Part shown: piece by piece, positions 33,900 through 46,256 of the stretch
Layout: every line of letters starts with the position of its first letter
How positions within the stretch are numbered: the stretch's first letter is position 1
Assembly (NCBI GenBank): GCA_023052935.1
Contig: CM041297.1
Coordinates: forward strand, 91,357,521 to 91,421,520
Origin: Piezodorus guildinii
Lineage: Eukaryota > Arthropoda > Insecta > Hemiptera > Pentatomidae
Length of the DNA stretch: 64,000 nt
Direction: 5' to 3'
The notes under the pieces: generated by a model
Databases searched by the model: none
What the model saw: the letters and a program-made list of their open reading frames with translations, nothing else
What the model was told of the DNA's origin: nothing
Program-made: the position numbers and the translations under genes

Positions 33900-34220
33900 T
33901 ATTTATCTAAAATAATCACGAAAGTTGGAGATATCCTGGAGACCTGCGGACTACACCGACAACCGACGGTGGTATAGAACTATTCGCTGCAGAGTGCAGG
34001 TACGACCTAGCCCAAGTTGGTCCAATCATTAGCCGCTAACTGGTTCAGAACGCTTGTTGTCGGATAATTAGTCTTCTGCCTCGCCAGCAACTTCATTACA
34101 ACTCCAGCTCTCCAGATCGCCGTGTCCTTCCATCTTGTCTTCCATCGTTAATGCATTTCCAAGTGTTTGTCAGGAGGGTTCCTGGATTAATAATTCTGGC
34201 CTGTGACCGTGAAAGGAAGG
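33900..34220. other. GC-richer non-coding block
   Basis: Compositionally distinct from its surroundings ('aactggttcagaacgcttgt', 'cagctctccagatcgccgtg'). No long open frame and no match to the other repeats. It may be a regulatory element or an unrecognised repeat. Confidence 0.3.
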
Positions 34221-34244
34221 AATACATTCTGCCTTAGACCAGAT

Positions 34245-34268
34245 AATATATATATATATATATATATA
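34245..34268. repeat. (TA)n microsatellite
   Basis: Short uninterrupted TA tract. Confidence 0.85.
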
Positions 34269-34452
34269 ATTGTAATATATATTTTCCAAAAGAAAAAAAA
34301 TATTTAAAAATTTACTACGTGTCAGCCTCTAGGGCCCTTTTTAAGTCTCTGCGAAAATATATATGATATATAAAATTTTATTTCAAATTCACTTTCTTTC
34401 TTTGATTTATTGTGTTGTATTTTGTTTATTTTCAAGAAGCTTACCTATATAT

Positions 34453-35515
34453 TTTTTTTTTTTTTTTTTTTTATTATTGAGAAATATTACAATCTGTCCA
34501 ATTCAGGACATTTTTAATAGTGATAACGTACAACATTCATACTACATTCACACGATATATACAAAACTATAAATTTATATAATAATAATAATAAAATATA
34601 CATATATACAAAGTAAAATCAATAAAAATGTATACAATAGTCACTCATACCTATATACAATTCACAAGCATACAGCACGTGAGTGGAGAATCTAGCCAAT
34701 GCTAGAACTCCAATATACATGTTATAAGAGGTCACGAGGCCACTGCCGTTTCAACCTTCTAGGTGGGTTGTATGGATGGGTGGGGCTGGATAGGGATTGA
34801 GCTAGAGGATTAGGATGATGAATGAGATTCTGGTGGAATTTGGAAAATTTGGATGGAATCAGGTCTGAAATAAAAGGAACATTAAGGTCGTGGTGCAAGG
34901 TATAGTTGGAAACATAATAAGGAGCATTTACTATTGTACGGAGGACTTTGGATTGAAAGGATTGAATGCGTTTGATGTTAGTACGTTTAGCTGTCCCCCA
35001 CAGTTCAAGTCCGTAGGTCCAGATGGGCTTCAGTATTGTCCTGTAGATTAATAATTTGTTGTCAACTGTAAGTTCAGATTTTCTGTTGAGTAGTCGGTAT
35101 AACTGTCCGAATCGTCGGTTGAGTTCTTGTCTTTTAAGTCTTGTATGTGGGTTCCAAGTCAATCTTTTGTCTAATAGTAAGCCAAGATACCGGACTGTAT
35201 CTGAAGGAGGAATTGGAATGGAATTGAAGTTAACTGGCGGACAGGAGTTTCGTCGAAGAGTGAAGGTTACGTGTTTGCATTTGGCTTCGTTCACCTTTAT
35301 GCGCCAAGCATTACACCAGTCTTCGATAAGAGAAAGGTGTCTTTGCAGGTTTAAGGATGCTGTTTCAGGATTGGAACTGGATGATAGGATGGCGGTGTCG
35401 TCTGCAAAAGTTGCCAGAAAGGTATCAGGATGTGTAGGAATATCAGCAGTGTAAAGGATGTAGAGGACGGGTCCCAAGACGCTGCCTTGAGGAACACCGG
35501 CCTCAACGGGATAAA
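34453..35515 (-). mobile_element. 5'-truncated Jockey J1 insertion
   Basis: Minus-strand copy of the J1 family, 1.06 kb, with a 10-bp duplication 'acctatatat' (34443-34452, 35516-35525). It starts with the A tail (T-run at 34453), carries the J1 3' UTR and the last third of ORF2, and stops within the RT at the motif FYPVEAGVPQGSVLGP. Sequence close to J1 indicates a recent insertion. Confidence 0.92.
34722..35515 (-). pseudogene. Partial Jockey ORF2 (RT palm to C-terminus)
   Basis: About 265 codons open without stops: GVPQGSVLGPVLY, FADD in ATFADDTAILSS, WRIKVNEAKCKH, VRYLGLLLDKRLTW, IWTYGLELWGTAK and the terminal KRQWPRDLL. The open frame runs on to 35645, but the residues beyond 35515 are flanking DNA. 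It lacks the endonuclease and RT fingers, so it is inactive. Confidence 0.9.
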
Positions 35516-35525
35516 ACCTATATAT

Positions 35526-36054
35526 AATCCACATAAAAAGAAATAAAATAAAAAGTAGAATTATGTGAAAATCTGAAGAAATATATATTTCCTGGTAACA
35601 CCTATCATCCAATAGATATAGCTGTATATTCGGCCATGCCAACACCTAATTTAGATTTTTACTGCATAGACGATTCATAAATTGCTAGTGTGTAGATTAA
35701 AGGCAGACTTTCACTCAACAAAAAAAATATGTTCAATGACATTGCTCTTGCTATTACTATTGTAAAATTATCTTACCGGAAATAAGAAATCAGACGTTTA
35801 GTTCAGAAAGGGTTAAAATTCATTTCTTGACAATATTATATGTTATATTGGACCAAGTATACCATTGTTTTTTATTTTTCATTTAATTAATTATTTAGAT
35901 AGTGTGATGCTTGCATTGGTGTCATAAAATAAAATCATTTTTTATTTTTTGTAATATCATAAAATCAGTTTATCGGTCATGGTAGTAGTTACTCTTCAAC
36001 ACAATAATAACAATTCATTAAGATAAGGTTTACTTGTCGTGAAGTTACTAGCAC
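35526..36054. other. AT-rich spacer
   Basis: Nothing recognised. Confidence 0.4.
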
Positions 36055-36262
36055 AGCCACGGTTGAAATGCGGAAGATGGCATTAGGATTTTTTAAGGCG
36101 GTAAGAAATCTGGTAATGCGAACTATCGGAGGGGACGTAAATTAGAAGTCATGAGCCTGTGCGAAATCAGGCTCTCGTTAAAGATCTCTACCCCAATTAA
36201 ATCTGGATATGCAAAATCCCACTAGCCTAGGATTAGCCACAGTAGCATAAAGTGACTTTAAA
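36055..36262 (+). mobile_element. SINE family S2 copy (body)
   Basis: Shares 'ggcattaggattttttaa', 'aattaaatctggatatgcaa' and 'cacagtagcataaagtg' with the element at 15312-15560 (reverse). It shares 'atgagcctgtgcgaaatcag' and the 'ctcgttaaa' phrase with 56788-57030. The tRNA-like head is missing or decayed. Tail (AAAT)n. Confidence 0.6.
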
Positions 36263-36479
36263 TAAATAAATAATGCATGACGTTAACGTTATACAAAATT
36301 TGATGAAGATATATATGTTTGTGTGTATGTATATAAATATTTTTTGTTATGATACATTGATTGATTTTTGGATATTCATACACACACACAAAATGAAATA
36401 TGATGTGAATATAAAAAAAATGAAATACTCACGCCTTATCTATAATATTAATTAATGTTCCTTTTTTTTAGTCCCGTCT

Positions 36480-36860
36480 CAAATTTCAGCCTTTGACAGT
36501 TCTGTCTCGGGTGATGCAAAGTTTTCCCTTGGTAAATCTGATTTGCACTTTCTAACAATATTTCCCGGCTGTGCATCCATCTACCTTGGTCCGAATTCCA
36601 TGACCCAATTAATTAGGTTTGCAAAACTAATGAAACACTTGGGAAAGTTGGTTTATTTACAAGAGGGCGCTCAAGATTATAATTAACTGCTTAGGAGCCC
36701 CGAGATATTAAATTAGGTAACAGACCTCGTTACCAAGTTAAATAACCTTTTTAAATTGCCCCCTCTCCTCTTCCCCTCTCTATCTATCTAGTCAAAGAAA
36801 ATGATCGCCCAGCGCAGTAGGGTGCTTCTTCCCGTGCTATTTGTCTAAGTTAATAGTGAA
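36480..36860. other. GC-richer non-coding block
   Basis: Composition differs from the neighbourhood ('cagttctgtctcgggtgatg', 'taggagccccgagatattaa'). It carries homeodomain-like 'ccaattaatta' and several TAAT sites. No open frame. It could be a conserved intronic or intergenic enhancer; this is inference from composition only. Confidence 0.3.
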
Positions 36861-39297
36861 GTGCAGTGGCATTATTGGTGGATAATTCGTGTGCAATTAT
36901 TTTCCTCTAAATGTGTAGTTATTACAGGATTAATCGGGGAAAAATAATACAAATATTTACTTTACTTATTGTTTTATCCGAAACATGATTAATTAATCCA
37001 TTATTTATATTAACCTATACTATTTGATCTTGTTGCGATCATATAAGATATTGTTTTACTAATATTAATGTTATAACAGTAAGTTTCCTTAAAAAATATT
37101 AATTATGGTAATTTGCATATTTAGGAGCAAACGAAAAAATTAGAATGATGATAAGAGTATTTTATGATATTTTGGTTTACAGTACATTTCCAAATTGCCG
37201 AAAAATAACTTTAAAAAAAAACACGAAAATTTACATAAACTGAAACTTTTTCCGCACTATTATTTAAACAGCGAAGCTAATATTGTAACTCCGGAACCAT
37301 CTAAGTCCTATCTAAATTAATATCACTTAACCACATCGTATAGATTGGTAATATTAATAAGTTTTTTATAATTTTTCACTCAGTTCTTATAAAGTATTTC
37401 CGTGTAAACATTACGAAAAATGAATTTTCGCTAATTTTGAAAATCCATATACAAAAAAGGTCTGTTCTCAAGATCGATTTTCTTCTATAGCCAGTAGAAC
37501 TATGACTAAGCTATATAGAAAAAAAATTTTTAGGGTGAGCCTCTTGAATAATCTCGGTAAAAGTCTCGTTTTTTTATTCATTTCCGAGAATTTTTTTAAC
37601 TACTTTCTCCACTATTCCGTTAATGAGTAGTGGAGACATAAAATACAAAGCCTGTACTTACTTTATTTTTAGATTTTGTTTTGATTTGATATCTACAAAA
37701 TTACAAGAATAATAAAAAGAATTTCCTAACACTTGTATTTATCCCTCTACTCTAGGCTGAGGTGAAACGGCTGCAATCCTGAGTGTATTGGCCAGAAGAA
37801 TATTTTATTTCGATTTCGAATGGATTGACCCATACATGTAAAAAAAAAAAAACAAAAACACGAGTGAAGCTGTGGGTTACATCTAGTTAGTTTAAAAAAA
37901 AATGTTAAGAGGCAGACTCGGGTATCAATATTCGTTAGGCCAAATATTAAATAAATACCGTTATCACTCTATTTTCCGCCTCTATTCGAGCGGTGTCTGG
38001 GAGGGATTAAATAGATAGTAAATGTGAGGTATGAATTACATGTCATGAAATTGGCTAATGAAAGAACCTTTGATAGAACTTCAAGAACTATCAGAAGTTT
38101 TTATGTCACTTTTACAAAAATATATTTTTATTTTGCCAAATAATAAAATTATTCATTTTATTAAAGTTAAACAAATTCTTTGTTCTGGCTGAAGAGAGAA
38201 TGGCGTTATCTGATTCCATACCCACGTCAGCCGGTATCTCAGTCCTTAATTGTAGGTAATGTAATACTTGGACGTCACGGGTGGGGGATTCGGAGCTTGA
38301 GAAACGTATTCCCATGTTACAAGTAGTATCTATTGCTAATGATACAACAAAGCCCAATGAGAGAAAATCGTTTTAAGTCATTCCAAATTACAGAATAAAC
38401 TTTGAAAAAAAACACACAAAAAATCTCCCCTCCTCCTACTAATTAGCTGATTTATTTTGGATTATGGTAATTAGAAACAGCTCATTAGCTACTGTCATAT
38501 TACGTCATAATGATTATTTAAATTTTATTCAATTCCATGTTTATAATTATTTTCGTGATATTCCTTACTTATGTTTTGTGGGTATAGTTTAATAATAATA
38601 ATATAGTTTAAAGGTATAATCTATTATGCATATTTACCAAATCTCAAAACAGCAATAAATACCAATCGGTGCATATTGGTGCATATGTCACTTCATCCGT
38701 TAGTGACATTATTCTCATTCTTCTATTTAATTTGGTTGTACACTTTATTTCTTCGTCAATCCTTCTTTTTTTTTTCAGAGATTTACTTGTTTATTCGATA
38801 TTAAATAGCGCAGGTATCCTCTATGTTCTTGAAATTGCTTTTCTCTTATATTTGTATGTATATTTTATTTTACTTTTAAAATATGTTATGTTAATATGCT
38901 TGTATTTTTTATTTATATAATTGAATAGAATAATGGTAATACTAAGTTATCTATTATAAAAAAAAAAAATAGTAAGCTTCAATATTTAGTTTCATAAAAT
39001 ATTCTAATATGATCTCATTTAAAAATGGTCACGCGATTTTATTTAAATAACATTCTAGTCCTTTAAAAATAAGATTCAGAATTCCTATTATATTCAAATA
39101 GTACTAATTGCTCATTAATTTTCTTTCTAAATTAGGCAAAAATATTTTCTTCCACTATGTTCAAATAATGTTAAAGAAAAAATAAAAATAAATAAAAAGA
39201 TCAAATAAAAAATTGGTTTTATGAGACTTATTTGTCGCTTTTTCTATAATTTCTTAAAATCGATATAGTTCCTATTATAAATAGGAATTAAATAAGT
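36861..39297. other. AT-rich spacer
   Basis: No gene or recognised element. Frames at 38112-38357 (minus) and 38669-38920 (plus) are low-complexity or hydrophobic without motifs. Confidence 0.4.
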
Positions 39298-40134
39298 ATT
39301 AAATCCATCCCAGAACTGAAAATGCCTTACTGGCTAAAAATGAGACCATATATAGATAGATCAATGGCGAAAATAAGGAAAGCACTCCCAATAGAAATTA
39401 GGAACTCTTTTCTCAGGCTGACAGAAAAATATCAAGACTTCAATATGTTGTTTACTGACGCATCCAAAATGGAAGACAGAGTTGGTTGTGCTGTCTACAG
39501 CATAGAGCAACAACTCGTGTTCAGTCTGCCAGGCGAGAGCTCCGTCTTCTCCGGAGAAGCCACAGCCATACTGAGAGCTCTCAAATGGATTAGAAGCTCA
39601 GGAAAAATGACATGGACTATCGTTACAGACTCGTGGAGTGTTCTTGCAGCCATTGACAGCCAAACAGGATTGGGATTGGGTGAGTAGCTACAAGAAAGTT
39701 CTTCTGAAAGAGTGGGAGGATGGTTGGAGAGAAAAGATATCAAAATTGAGAACAATAAAATCAGACTGTCAGAAATGGAGAACTAGTGCAAGATCTTCAG
39801 GAGAGAGGAAATTGTTGTATGCAGACTAAGAATTGGGCATGCAATTACGCCAATGGTTACTTGAACGCCTGGAAGCGCCAATCTGCGAAAAATGCAACAA
39901 TTCTCCTCTAACTGTAGAACACTTGCTGATTGAGTGCCCGCTTTATGAGCAGTCAAGAAAAGGTTGAATCTAAAGAAAGACATGAAAGAAATACTTAAAG
40001 ATGAGGAAGAAAGTATTAACAAATTAATAGAATTCACGAAAATAATAGGATTCTACCATTGAATATAATTATTTCGATCACGCCAATGACCCTCAAGGGT
40101 AGAGGCGGATAAGCAAATAAAAAAAAAAAAAAAT
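39298..40134 (+). pseudogene. I-group LINE 3' fragment with RNase H and C-terminal zinc knuckle
   Basis: Encodes an RNase H fold typical of I/R1/Loa-type LINEs: FTDASKMEDRVGCAVYS (first catalytic Asp), the SVFSGEATAILRALKWI helix (second, Glu) and TIVTDSWSVLAAID (third, Asp). The frame is lost near 39670 and again near 39830. Beyond it another frame gives CEKCNNSPLTVEHLLIECPLYEQ, a CX2C...H...C knuckle. It ends near 40056 at a stop and is followed by an A tail at about 40119-40134. The catalytic residues remain but the chain is broken. Confidence 0.75.
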
Positions 40135-40419
40135 AAACCTCATAATTACTGATGAAATTTTATTTTTTAACCATAGTTTATTTTTCTAAATTTTATAGCG
40201 TAGTAATAATAAATGTATATGGTGGCATAGATTTTGACAAATTTAAGGAAAATGAAGGTTAGTGTGTAGGTATCTCTAAATAGTATTTGCGCTTTATTCT
40301 CCTAGCGTATAACTCTTAATTCAAAAACGGAAAATGTTTTAACAAAGCTCTTACATGCGAAATTAATTGGTTCTTTTGAGGAGTGGAGTAATGCGAGTGG
40401 TCTGTTTTAAGCCCAGGCG
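40135..40419. other. AT-rich spacer
   Basis: Nothing recognised. Confidence 0.4.
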
Positions 40420-41075
40420 TCAATAGATTTATGTGTTGATAGCCAAATTCTCACAGCATCTGACTGAACCAATGCACTAAAGCTCAACATTAACTATGCA
40501 CCACTTAGTGGAGTCCCGGGATCGAGATGTCAGGTAAATGAAGCTGCTAAGCCCTCAGCTGCTACTGCGGTCTAGAGTTAGAAACCTATGCACATGTGTT
40601 GGGTAAATGTCTTTATAACATACTTTACGTTACCCGTCGGAGAAACTTCATTAAAAAAGGAATAGTTGAACTTTTAAAAAATAAAAACTATAAGTGCTTT
40701 CAAGTGTTTTGCCTTGATACCAAGGGATCAACTAGATTTGTGGACAGCTTGGCATTTAGTGCCAAAGAAAAGGAAGCACGATAGTAGATCCCACAATCAG
40801 ATATGAAACAAATGATCGAGAACAAGACAACAGTATCCAAGAAGAGAAAGAAAGCATTTATACAAAATGTAAGCTTTACCTGCAGAAAAAGCTTCGTGAG
40901 GAGTTCGGTTAAAAGAGAATTATAGTTAAAAAAAGGAACCATTTCATGAGCTACGAGAACATTTTTGCAAAAGTATGGACTTCAAAGGAATCAGTTCCAA
41001 AACATTGCAGAGATATAATCATGGACTCGCTGGGAATTTGCATCACTATGTATATATATAAGGCTAGGCTAGATT
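40420..41075 (+). pseudogene. R2/R4-like LINE C-terminal fragment (restriction-like endonuclease region)
   Basis: The frame around 40566 gives CYCGLELETYAHVLGKC, matching the zinc knuckle before the endonuclease of R2-type LINEs (C-x-C...ET-x-HVL-x-C). It continues through CLDTKGSTRFVDSLAFS, then DPTIRYETNDREQDNSIQEE and EKESIYTKCKLYL, the conserved order after the knuckle. A stop lies near 40782. The N-terminal DNA-binding fingers and RT are absent. The family call is from memory of motif order. Confidence 0.55.
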
Positions 41076-42011
41076 TGATATTACCGAGGTCAATTTTTAT
41101 ATAATTAATATGACTATTACATTTAGTTATCCCCATTTTTTTATTTCTTTAGAATTGTCTTCAGGATTGATCCAGTATGCTGTGTGTTTACAGCAAATCA
41201 GCAAAGTTGAGCAAAGTCTATCCAATTGAGTATTTCTTCTCTCTTAATTGCTAAATTTTTTTTTCAAGCATTGTTACATGAATTTTAGAAATGGCTTTGT
41301 AAGAATCAAGAATTCTATATTTTCTCTCTTTATAAAAGATTATGAGGTCTTGTTTCTTATTTCAGAGTTCGTGCGGTTATTTATTTTTTTACATTGTGGT
41401 CATTTTAGGTGAATTTTTTGTTTCTTAACAAAATAATTAGGAATATTCTGCTGTATGTAAGGGAGAGACCTTGACCCCATTACAAGACCGGTCTAAAAAC
41501 AATCCTATAAGCCGCTATCAACAACGACGACAGTGGCAGTAACAAACAGAAGGGAGGGAATCAACAAAAACTTGTCCGCACTAATGATTGACTTCCGCTG
41601 CCGGAAGGTGTCCGCCATTTCCTTGGTCCTGTCTTAAATCTCTTTTGTCATCGTATTCCAGGATTCATCCCAGAAGTTTATTTCTTTCTCCTAGACTTGG
41701 TCTTCCGCCGCACCTCATCTGTATTCGTTGCATAAACGTTTTATTTTACTAAAAAATAGCTTATAATTTATCTTATAATGATAAACATCCTCCTTCGCCA
41801 GCTATAGTGGATACAGGATTTTTTTTTTTTTTTACAATGATCTTACAAATTATATAAATTTTATTTTCGAATATTTCTTTAAAAAAGTTACTGATGAAAT
41901 ATGACCATCCATTCATTTGATTCCTTAGTACTCCAAACAATAGTTTATGCTACTTATAATTTCACTTAATATACCTTACATAACGTTCCTTTACATTCAA
42001 TTTTATTTTAA
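41076..42011. other. AT-rich spacer with a GC-richer block
   Basis: No gene. 41460-41720 is GC-richer ('cttccgctgccggaaggtgt' with an inverted 'cttccg/cggaag' pair). Not assigned. Confidence 0.35.
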
Positions 42012-42572
42012 AGCTATCCTCACACAAGACTGAAACGACAAGAAACTGCTCGAAGATATCGAATACTACAACACTTACTAGACAAACGTTCAAAACTTCC
42101 AGTATATTACAAAAGACCTCATCTACATCACAATTATCAGACCTATTTAGACACATGGAATCGAGCTTTGGGGCTCTACAAAACCATCTAAGTCCTCCCG
42201 CATCCAGTCCTTACAATCCAAAATCCTTCGCAAAATCCTGAATGCTCCTTATTTTGTCACAAATCAACTCCTCCATAATGACCTAAACATCCCATCTGTT
42301 GCAGACATAGCCCTTGATAGATACTCCTCTTTCCATTCTAAACTCCCTGCCCATACAAACCCACTTGTCCGTAACTTATCTTCCTCAGATATCCCTGATA
42401 ACCCTCCAAGGCGACTGAAAAGAAGGTGGCCTCGGGACTTACTGTCTTAAAATAGTTAGTAAAGTGCTACCACTGGGTAGTTCTTTCTCAATACATTTTC
42501 ATACTACACATTTACTTATTGTATTCTTTAGTACAGTTGTAAATTACTATAAATAAATAAAAATAATAAAAA
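42012..42572 (+). mobile_element. Jockey J2 fragment b
   Basis: Decayed ORF2 C-terminus (LLDKRSKLPVYYKR, GIELWGSTKPSKSSRIQSL, YFVTNQLLHNDLNIPSVAD) ending RRWPRDLLS, then the J2 3' UTR ('gtgctaccactgggtag', 'acagttgtaaattac') and an A-rich tail. One frame change near 42140. 5'-truncated. Confidence 0.8.
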
Positions 42573-42595
42573 AATTTAGAGCAGATACTATCCGT

Positions 42596-42700
42596 ATTCC
42601 ATCAGAACCTTATTCATCACAAAAATTCCTCTTGCAACAATCCCTATCTAGCTAGCTCCGCTCACCCATACGAACCTTCTCGAAGGTTAAGATGAGAGTT
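42596..42700 (+). mobile_element. Small Jockey J1-like ORF2 fragment
   Basis: Resembles 5415-5510 of J1: 'ttccatcagaaccttattca' and the 'ccttctcgaaggttaag' equivalent of the PRRLKR coding phrase. It lies directly behind the J2 tail; about 100 bp only, without a 3' end. Confidence 0.55.
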
Positions 42701-42936
42701 GGTCTAAAACCATTTCGTAAATATTTATACTGGAGTACTGAAACTAGTCTGATTCTCCTCTCAAGTACCGAAACGTTTGTGGATATTGGGACTGAGAGAG
42801 GCGCTGGTATCCCATGGATTCTACTTTTCCTCCCACAAGCGCTGCCCGAGTTTCCTCTAGATGATATTAAATATTTTATTATGTGTGTTCATGATATCTA
42901 TTTATTTCTAAACATTTTATTTATTCATGATCTTTG

Positions 42937-42972
<36 letters not shown>

Positions 42973-43809
42973 ATATATAATATATATATATAATATATAA
43001 TGGACATTAGTCAACTTGAAATAAATTATATCCTATAGAAAAATAGATAGAATTACTATTGCTATTTGACAATCCATGGAAGAGCCTTACAAATTATCTA
43101 TCTCTCTTTTTTTAATTTGTTGTGATGTACAAAACAATAAAAACAAATAAGTGAGCAGCATAAAATAAATTAAAGGGATGAAAGGAAAAATTCTCGAGTA
43201 ATCAACAGATTTTTACTTTGTTATTTGCCATTAAAAAAAAAAAAAGGTAGAAAACTTGTTTTGTCTTAGTTATTTTCTTTAGCTTTCCCCGTTGATTCCA
43301 ATAAAAGGAATTGGGTTTTCTCATTATGAAAATACGTAACATGACGAAGGACGAAGCTGGCTCCTTGAGCAAGTTGCTAATTAGCTCCTTTGTTGATCTT
43401 TTTCCTACTGCAACGGCTCCCAACTTAGCCTCTCTCTTTATTACACCCCACCCTAGGGCCAATAATTAAACTTCAGTCAGACCCCTAATTGCCCATTCCA
43501 GTCCCAAATGGTCTCCAAACTTTAAAGAAATTCAGTTTCCTAGATTATTTCCTCGGGGATGATCATTTATCGGAAATTTTCGTAAACAGTAATCGTCATT
43601 ATCTACGATTGATTATGCCATTCAAACTTTTATTTACATAATCCGACAAAGTGTGAGTCGGTTCAGATTTTGATATTCTAGGAGGGTAGGGAGTAGGGCC
43701 CCTTCGAAGGCAAAGGATATGCTGTTATATAGATTGATAATTATTTTCAATTAGTTATCGTCTAAAAGAGGACATGAATTTTCATTCGATAATAATTTCC
43801 GTTGAAGGG
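42701..43809. other. AT-rich spacer with an AT palindrome tract
   Basis: No gene supported. An AT-only stretch with internal palindromes lies at 42936-43003. 43340-43560 is GC-richer, with no sustained motif in the overlapping minus-strand frame (43202-43462). Confidence 0.4.
42936..43003. repeat. Imperfect (TA)n / palindromic AT tract
   Basis: Alternating TA with TATATAATATATA inversions; potential cruciform. Confidence 0.85.
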
Positions 43810-44422
43810 GAGTTAACCAAGTAATCATTCCCGTAACACTCGTTCACGGCCTTCAGACCTGTATATGGCGTCTCATCTAACCGCAGACAACAGATCCTTC
43901 CTACTCCGCTCCTCTTTCGTATGGAATTCCATTCCTTCACATATTCGACATTCTGATACTCATCAAACCTTCAAATCCCGTCTATTCGATCACTTCCTCT
44001 CTATTCAATTTTCAAAGAATCCTAAATAGATTTGCCAATTCAATTTAAATTAGTTAAATAAAACATATAGAAACAATTAATTAAATATAATATCTTACAT
44101 TGTGGCGCACTTGTATATTTAACTTTATTATTTCATTAATTTTACATCAATACAGTAAAGCACTATTAATTAAAATTTTATGTATATGCACATATGTTTC
44201 TGTTCTATCTTTTGTCTAGTTTTGTTATTAATCATTATTATTAGAAGCTACCTTTTAATTTATCACTATTGTTCACTTTTTATTTTATTTTTATTTCTTT
44301 TATTATTTGTTTGTTTCATGTTTGTACTCTAAGACACTAAAGTTCTTTTTGTATGTTTTGTAAAATTATTTAAAAATGGCTTGTCCCAGAATAAATAAAG
44401 AATTTTTTATTATTATTATTAT
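43810..44422 (+). mobile_element. CR1-like LINE 3' end
   Basis: Open frame ending DNRSFLLRSSFVWNSIPSHI, then a TFKSRLFDHF phrase and a stop. The WNSLP-x-x-I followed by a phrase with FK-x-x-L is the typical C-terminus of CR1-group LINEs. A 3' UTR of about 390 bp and an (ATT)n tail at 44399-44422 follow; microsatellite tails fit CR1. 5'-truncated; no target duplication found. Confidence 0.65.
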
Positions 44423-45613
44423 TAATCTGGATAGTTACAAACCACTTCAATAGGTGAAAATCTAACATATACCCTCTACTTGATTCCTATTCTCAGCCCT
44501 CCTAGTGTTGATTGCTTGCACTATAAACAATTCCTTAATGCTCGAGTTAGTGTTTATTTCAACAAAGGAACGACTATGTTCTTCTTGAATCTGTCCTGAG
44601 AACCTATGCGGTCCTTTTATACGGCTGGAGGCTTCTCTTTTTTTCCGAGAAATAATCTTATTCAAATGTATGATGGATGCTCCTTGACCATAGAATCGTA
44701 TTACTCGTACTGAACTCAAGTGAGGTAGCAAAACATTACAATGTGCTCCCCAAAAATCGTTCCTATTGTTCTCTGCTAATTTAGTTTTCCATTCACTACT
44801 ATCAATGTGTCGATAATCATCAAGAATCATATCAATTTCTCCAAAAAACTCATAGTATTTACATTGGCACAGAAATAATTTACCGTTATTATTGTTGGTT
44901 TTCCTTATTGGAATGTCTAGAACAGTGGTTCCAAACTATAAGTCCTCACACCTCTGGGGATCCGCAGACGATTTCCAGGGGTAAACGATAAAAAATAATT
45001 TAAAAAAAAACTAATAAAAATATTTGAGAATTCTTGGCTTTTAATAAAAGTCGCACGCTGCACAATCACAAATTTAACATTCTAAGTGATCTAATTGCTT
45101 GTGATCACTGACAGGTGCCTTGCTACTGCACAATAAAGTTCATGAAAATTGGTCATTTTCAAACAATTCGAAAATAATGAGCTTAAAGGTGAGATGTATC
45201 GCATAAAAATGAACAATATTTGATTACTTTATGAAAATTCGAATAAATACTTATCTTTTATAAGTTCTAAATTTTAGTTTATTTTCATTCATATAATGTC
45301 ATTCTTATTCCGCTATGGCTAAGCGGACGGTGTAGTGGAAATAATAAATTTTGCTTATTCAGGTATTACTAGAATGGGGATCATTAACGAGTATCGGACT
45401 TACCACAGACTATGGACCACCCTTTTACGTATCCGCTATGGTTTTAAAACAAGCGCTCTTTAGTTACTCTTTGTCTTCCTTTGCTTTATTTATCTATCTC
45501 ACTACCTTCATGTCGTTCAGTGAAATGTTGTAATTTCATGAAATACTATCTACTATTATGATATTGTATGTAATATCGTCTTGTATGATTTATATTTATT
45601 TTATACTTTACAG
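44423..45613. other. AT-rich DNA upstream of the first exon, probably intron
   Basis: No gene except short frames without motif. A hAT-like end phrase 'cagtggttccaaactat' begins at 44922, but no matching right end was found. Confidence 0.4.
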
Positions 45614-45762
45614 GGGAGGTGGAACGGCTGCTCCGAGAGTACCGGCAAAACCAAGAGCTGGTTCGTAACATCGGGGCTCATTACTACCAGATCATCTACC
45701 CCGTGCAGCTGAGGCACCATGAGAAGATGGGTATATCTACTAGGGAAGTAGGCGCCCAGAAG
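45614..45762 (+). CDS. Internal exon, probable ADAM-family (mind-meld-like) prodomain
   Basis: 149 nt between an acceptor ('actttacag' before 45614) and a donor (AAG|gtaaat at 45763). GC-rich against its surroundings and open in one frame: two bases complete a split codon, then EVERLLREYRQNQELVRNIG, then AHYYQIIYPVQLRHHEKMG, then ISTREVGAQK. It ends in phase 0. The Y-x-IIYPVQLRHHEKMGIS phrase resembles the start of the prodomain in insect ADAM11/22/23-like (mind-meld) proteins, which are membrane-anchored adhesion proteins; this rests on memory. The next exon is compatible in phase at 62937. The preceding exon (ending in phase 1) lies upstream, possibly outside the window. Confidence 0.7.
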
Positions 45763-46092
45763 GTAAATATTTACTATTCTACAAATAAACTGCACTGGGC
45801 CATGTATTATTATTCTATTCTAACTAGCTGATAAATACCTTAAGTTTTTGATTTAGGTATTACTGGCTTTAGTAAGTATTTCACTTTATCATAGCACTTC
45901 TCAAAAGGAACCTCATCATCAATTTTCACGAAATCGTTCCCTATTTCTAATAGTTATCAATACAGACTTCGAAGGCGTATGAGAAATGCAATTGGGCCTC
46001 CAAACTAATGTTGGGACTATTCGTTGTGAGAGGTGCTTAGGGTTTTTACTGAACTAATGCTCTCTTAGAAAAAAAACCAAAAAAAAAAAAAA

Positions 46093-46192
46093 ACCTGTAC
46101 ATCTAAAAACTCTGAAGGGTCTTGGGCTCAGTACATATTGAGATTTGTACTGTTTCCAGGCCAACGCGCATGCAATGAGACGATTAGGTGGA
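46093..46192 (-). mobile_element. SINE S1 3' fragment
   Basis: Reverse complement of the S1 tail: 'agggtcttgggctcagtaca' and 'ttgtactgttt', then 'aggccaacg' and 'caatgaga', preceded by an A-run on the plus strand. Confidence 0.65.
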
Positions 46193-46256
46193 AGAGAATT
46201 AATAACTGTTGACATTCATACAATAGAATAGTCCAGCAAACATTAATAGTTTATTA

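Noticed and set aside
44922..45345. Second hAT MITE starting CAGTGGTTCC
   Set aside because: No inverted right end and no 8-bp duplication could be found.
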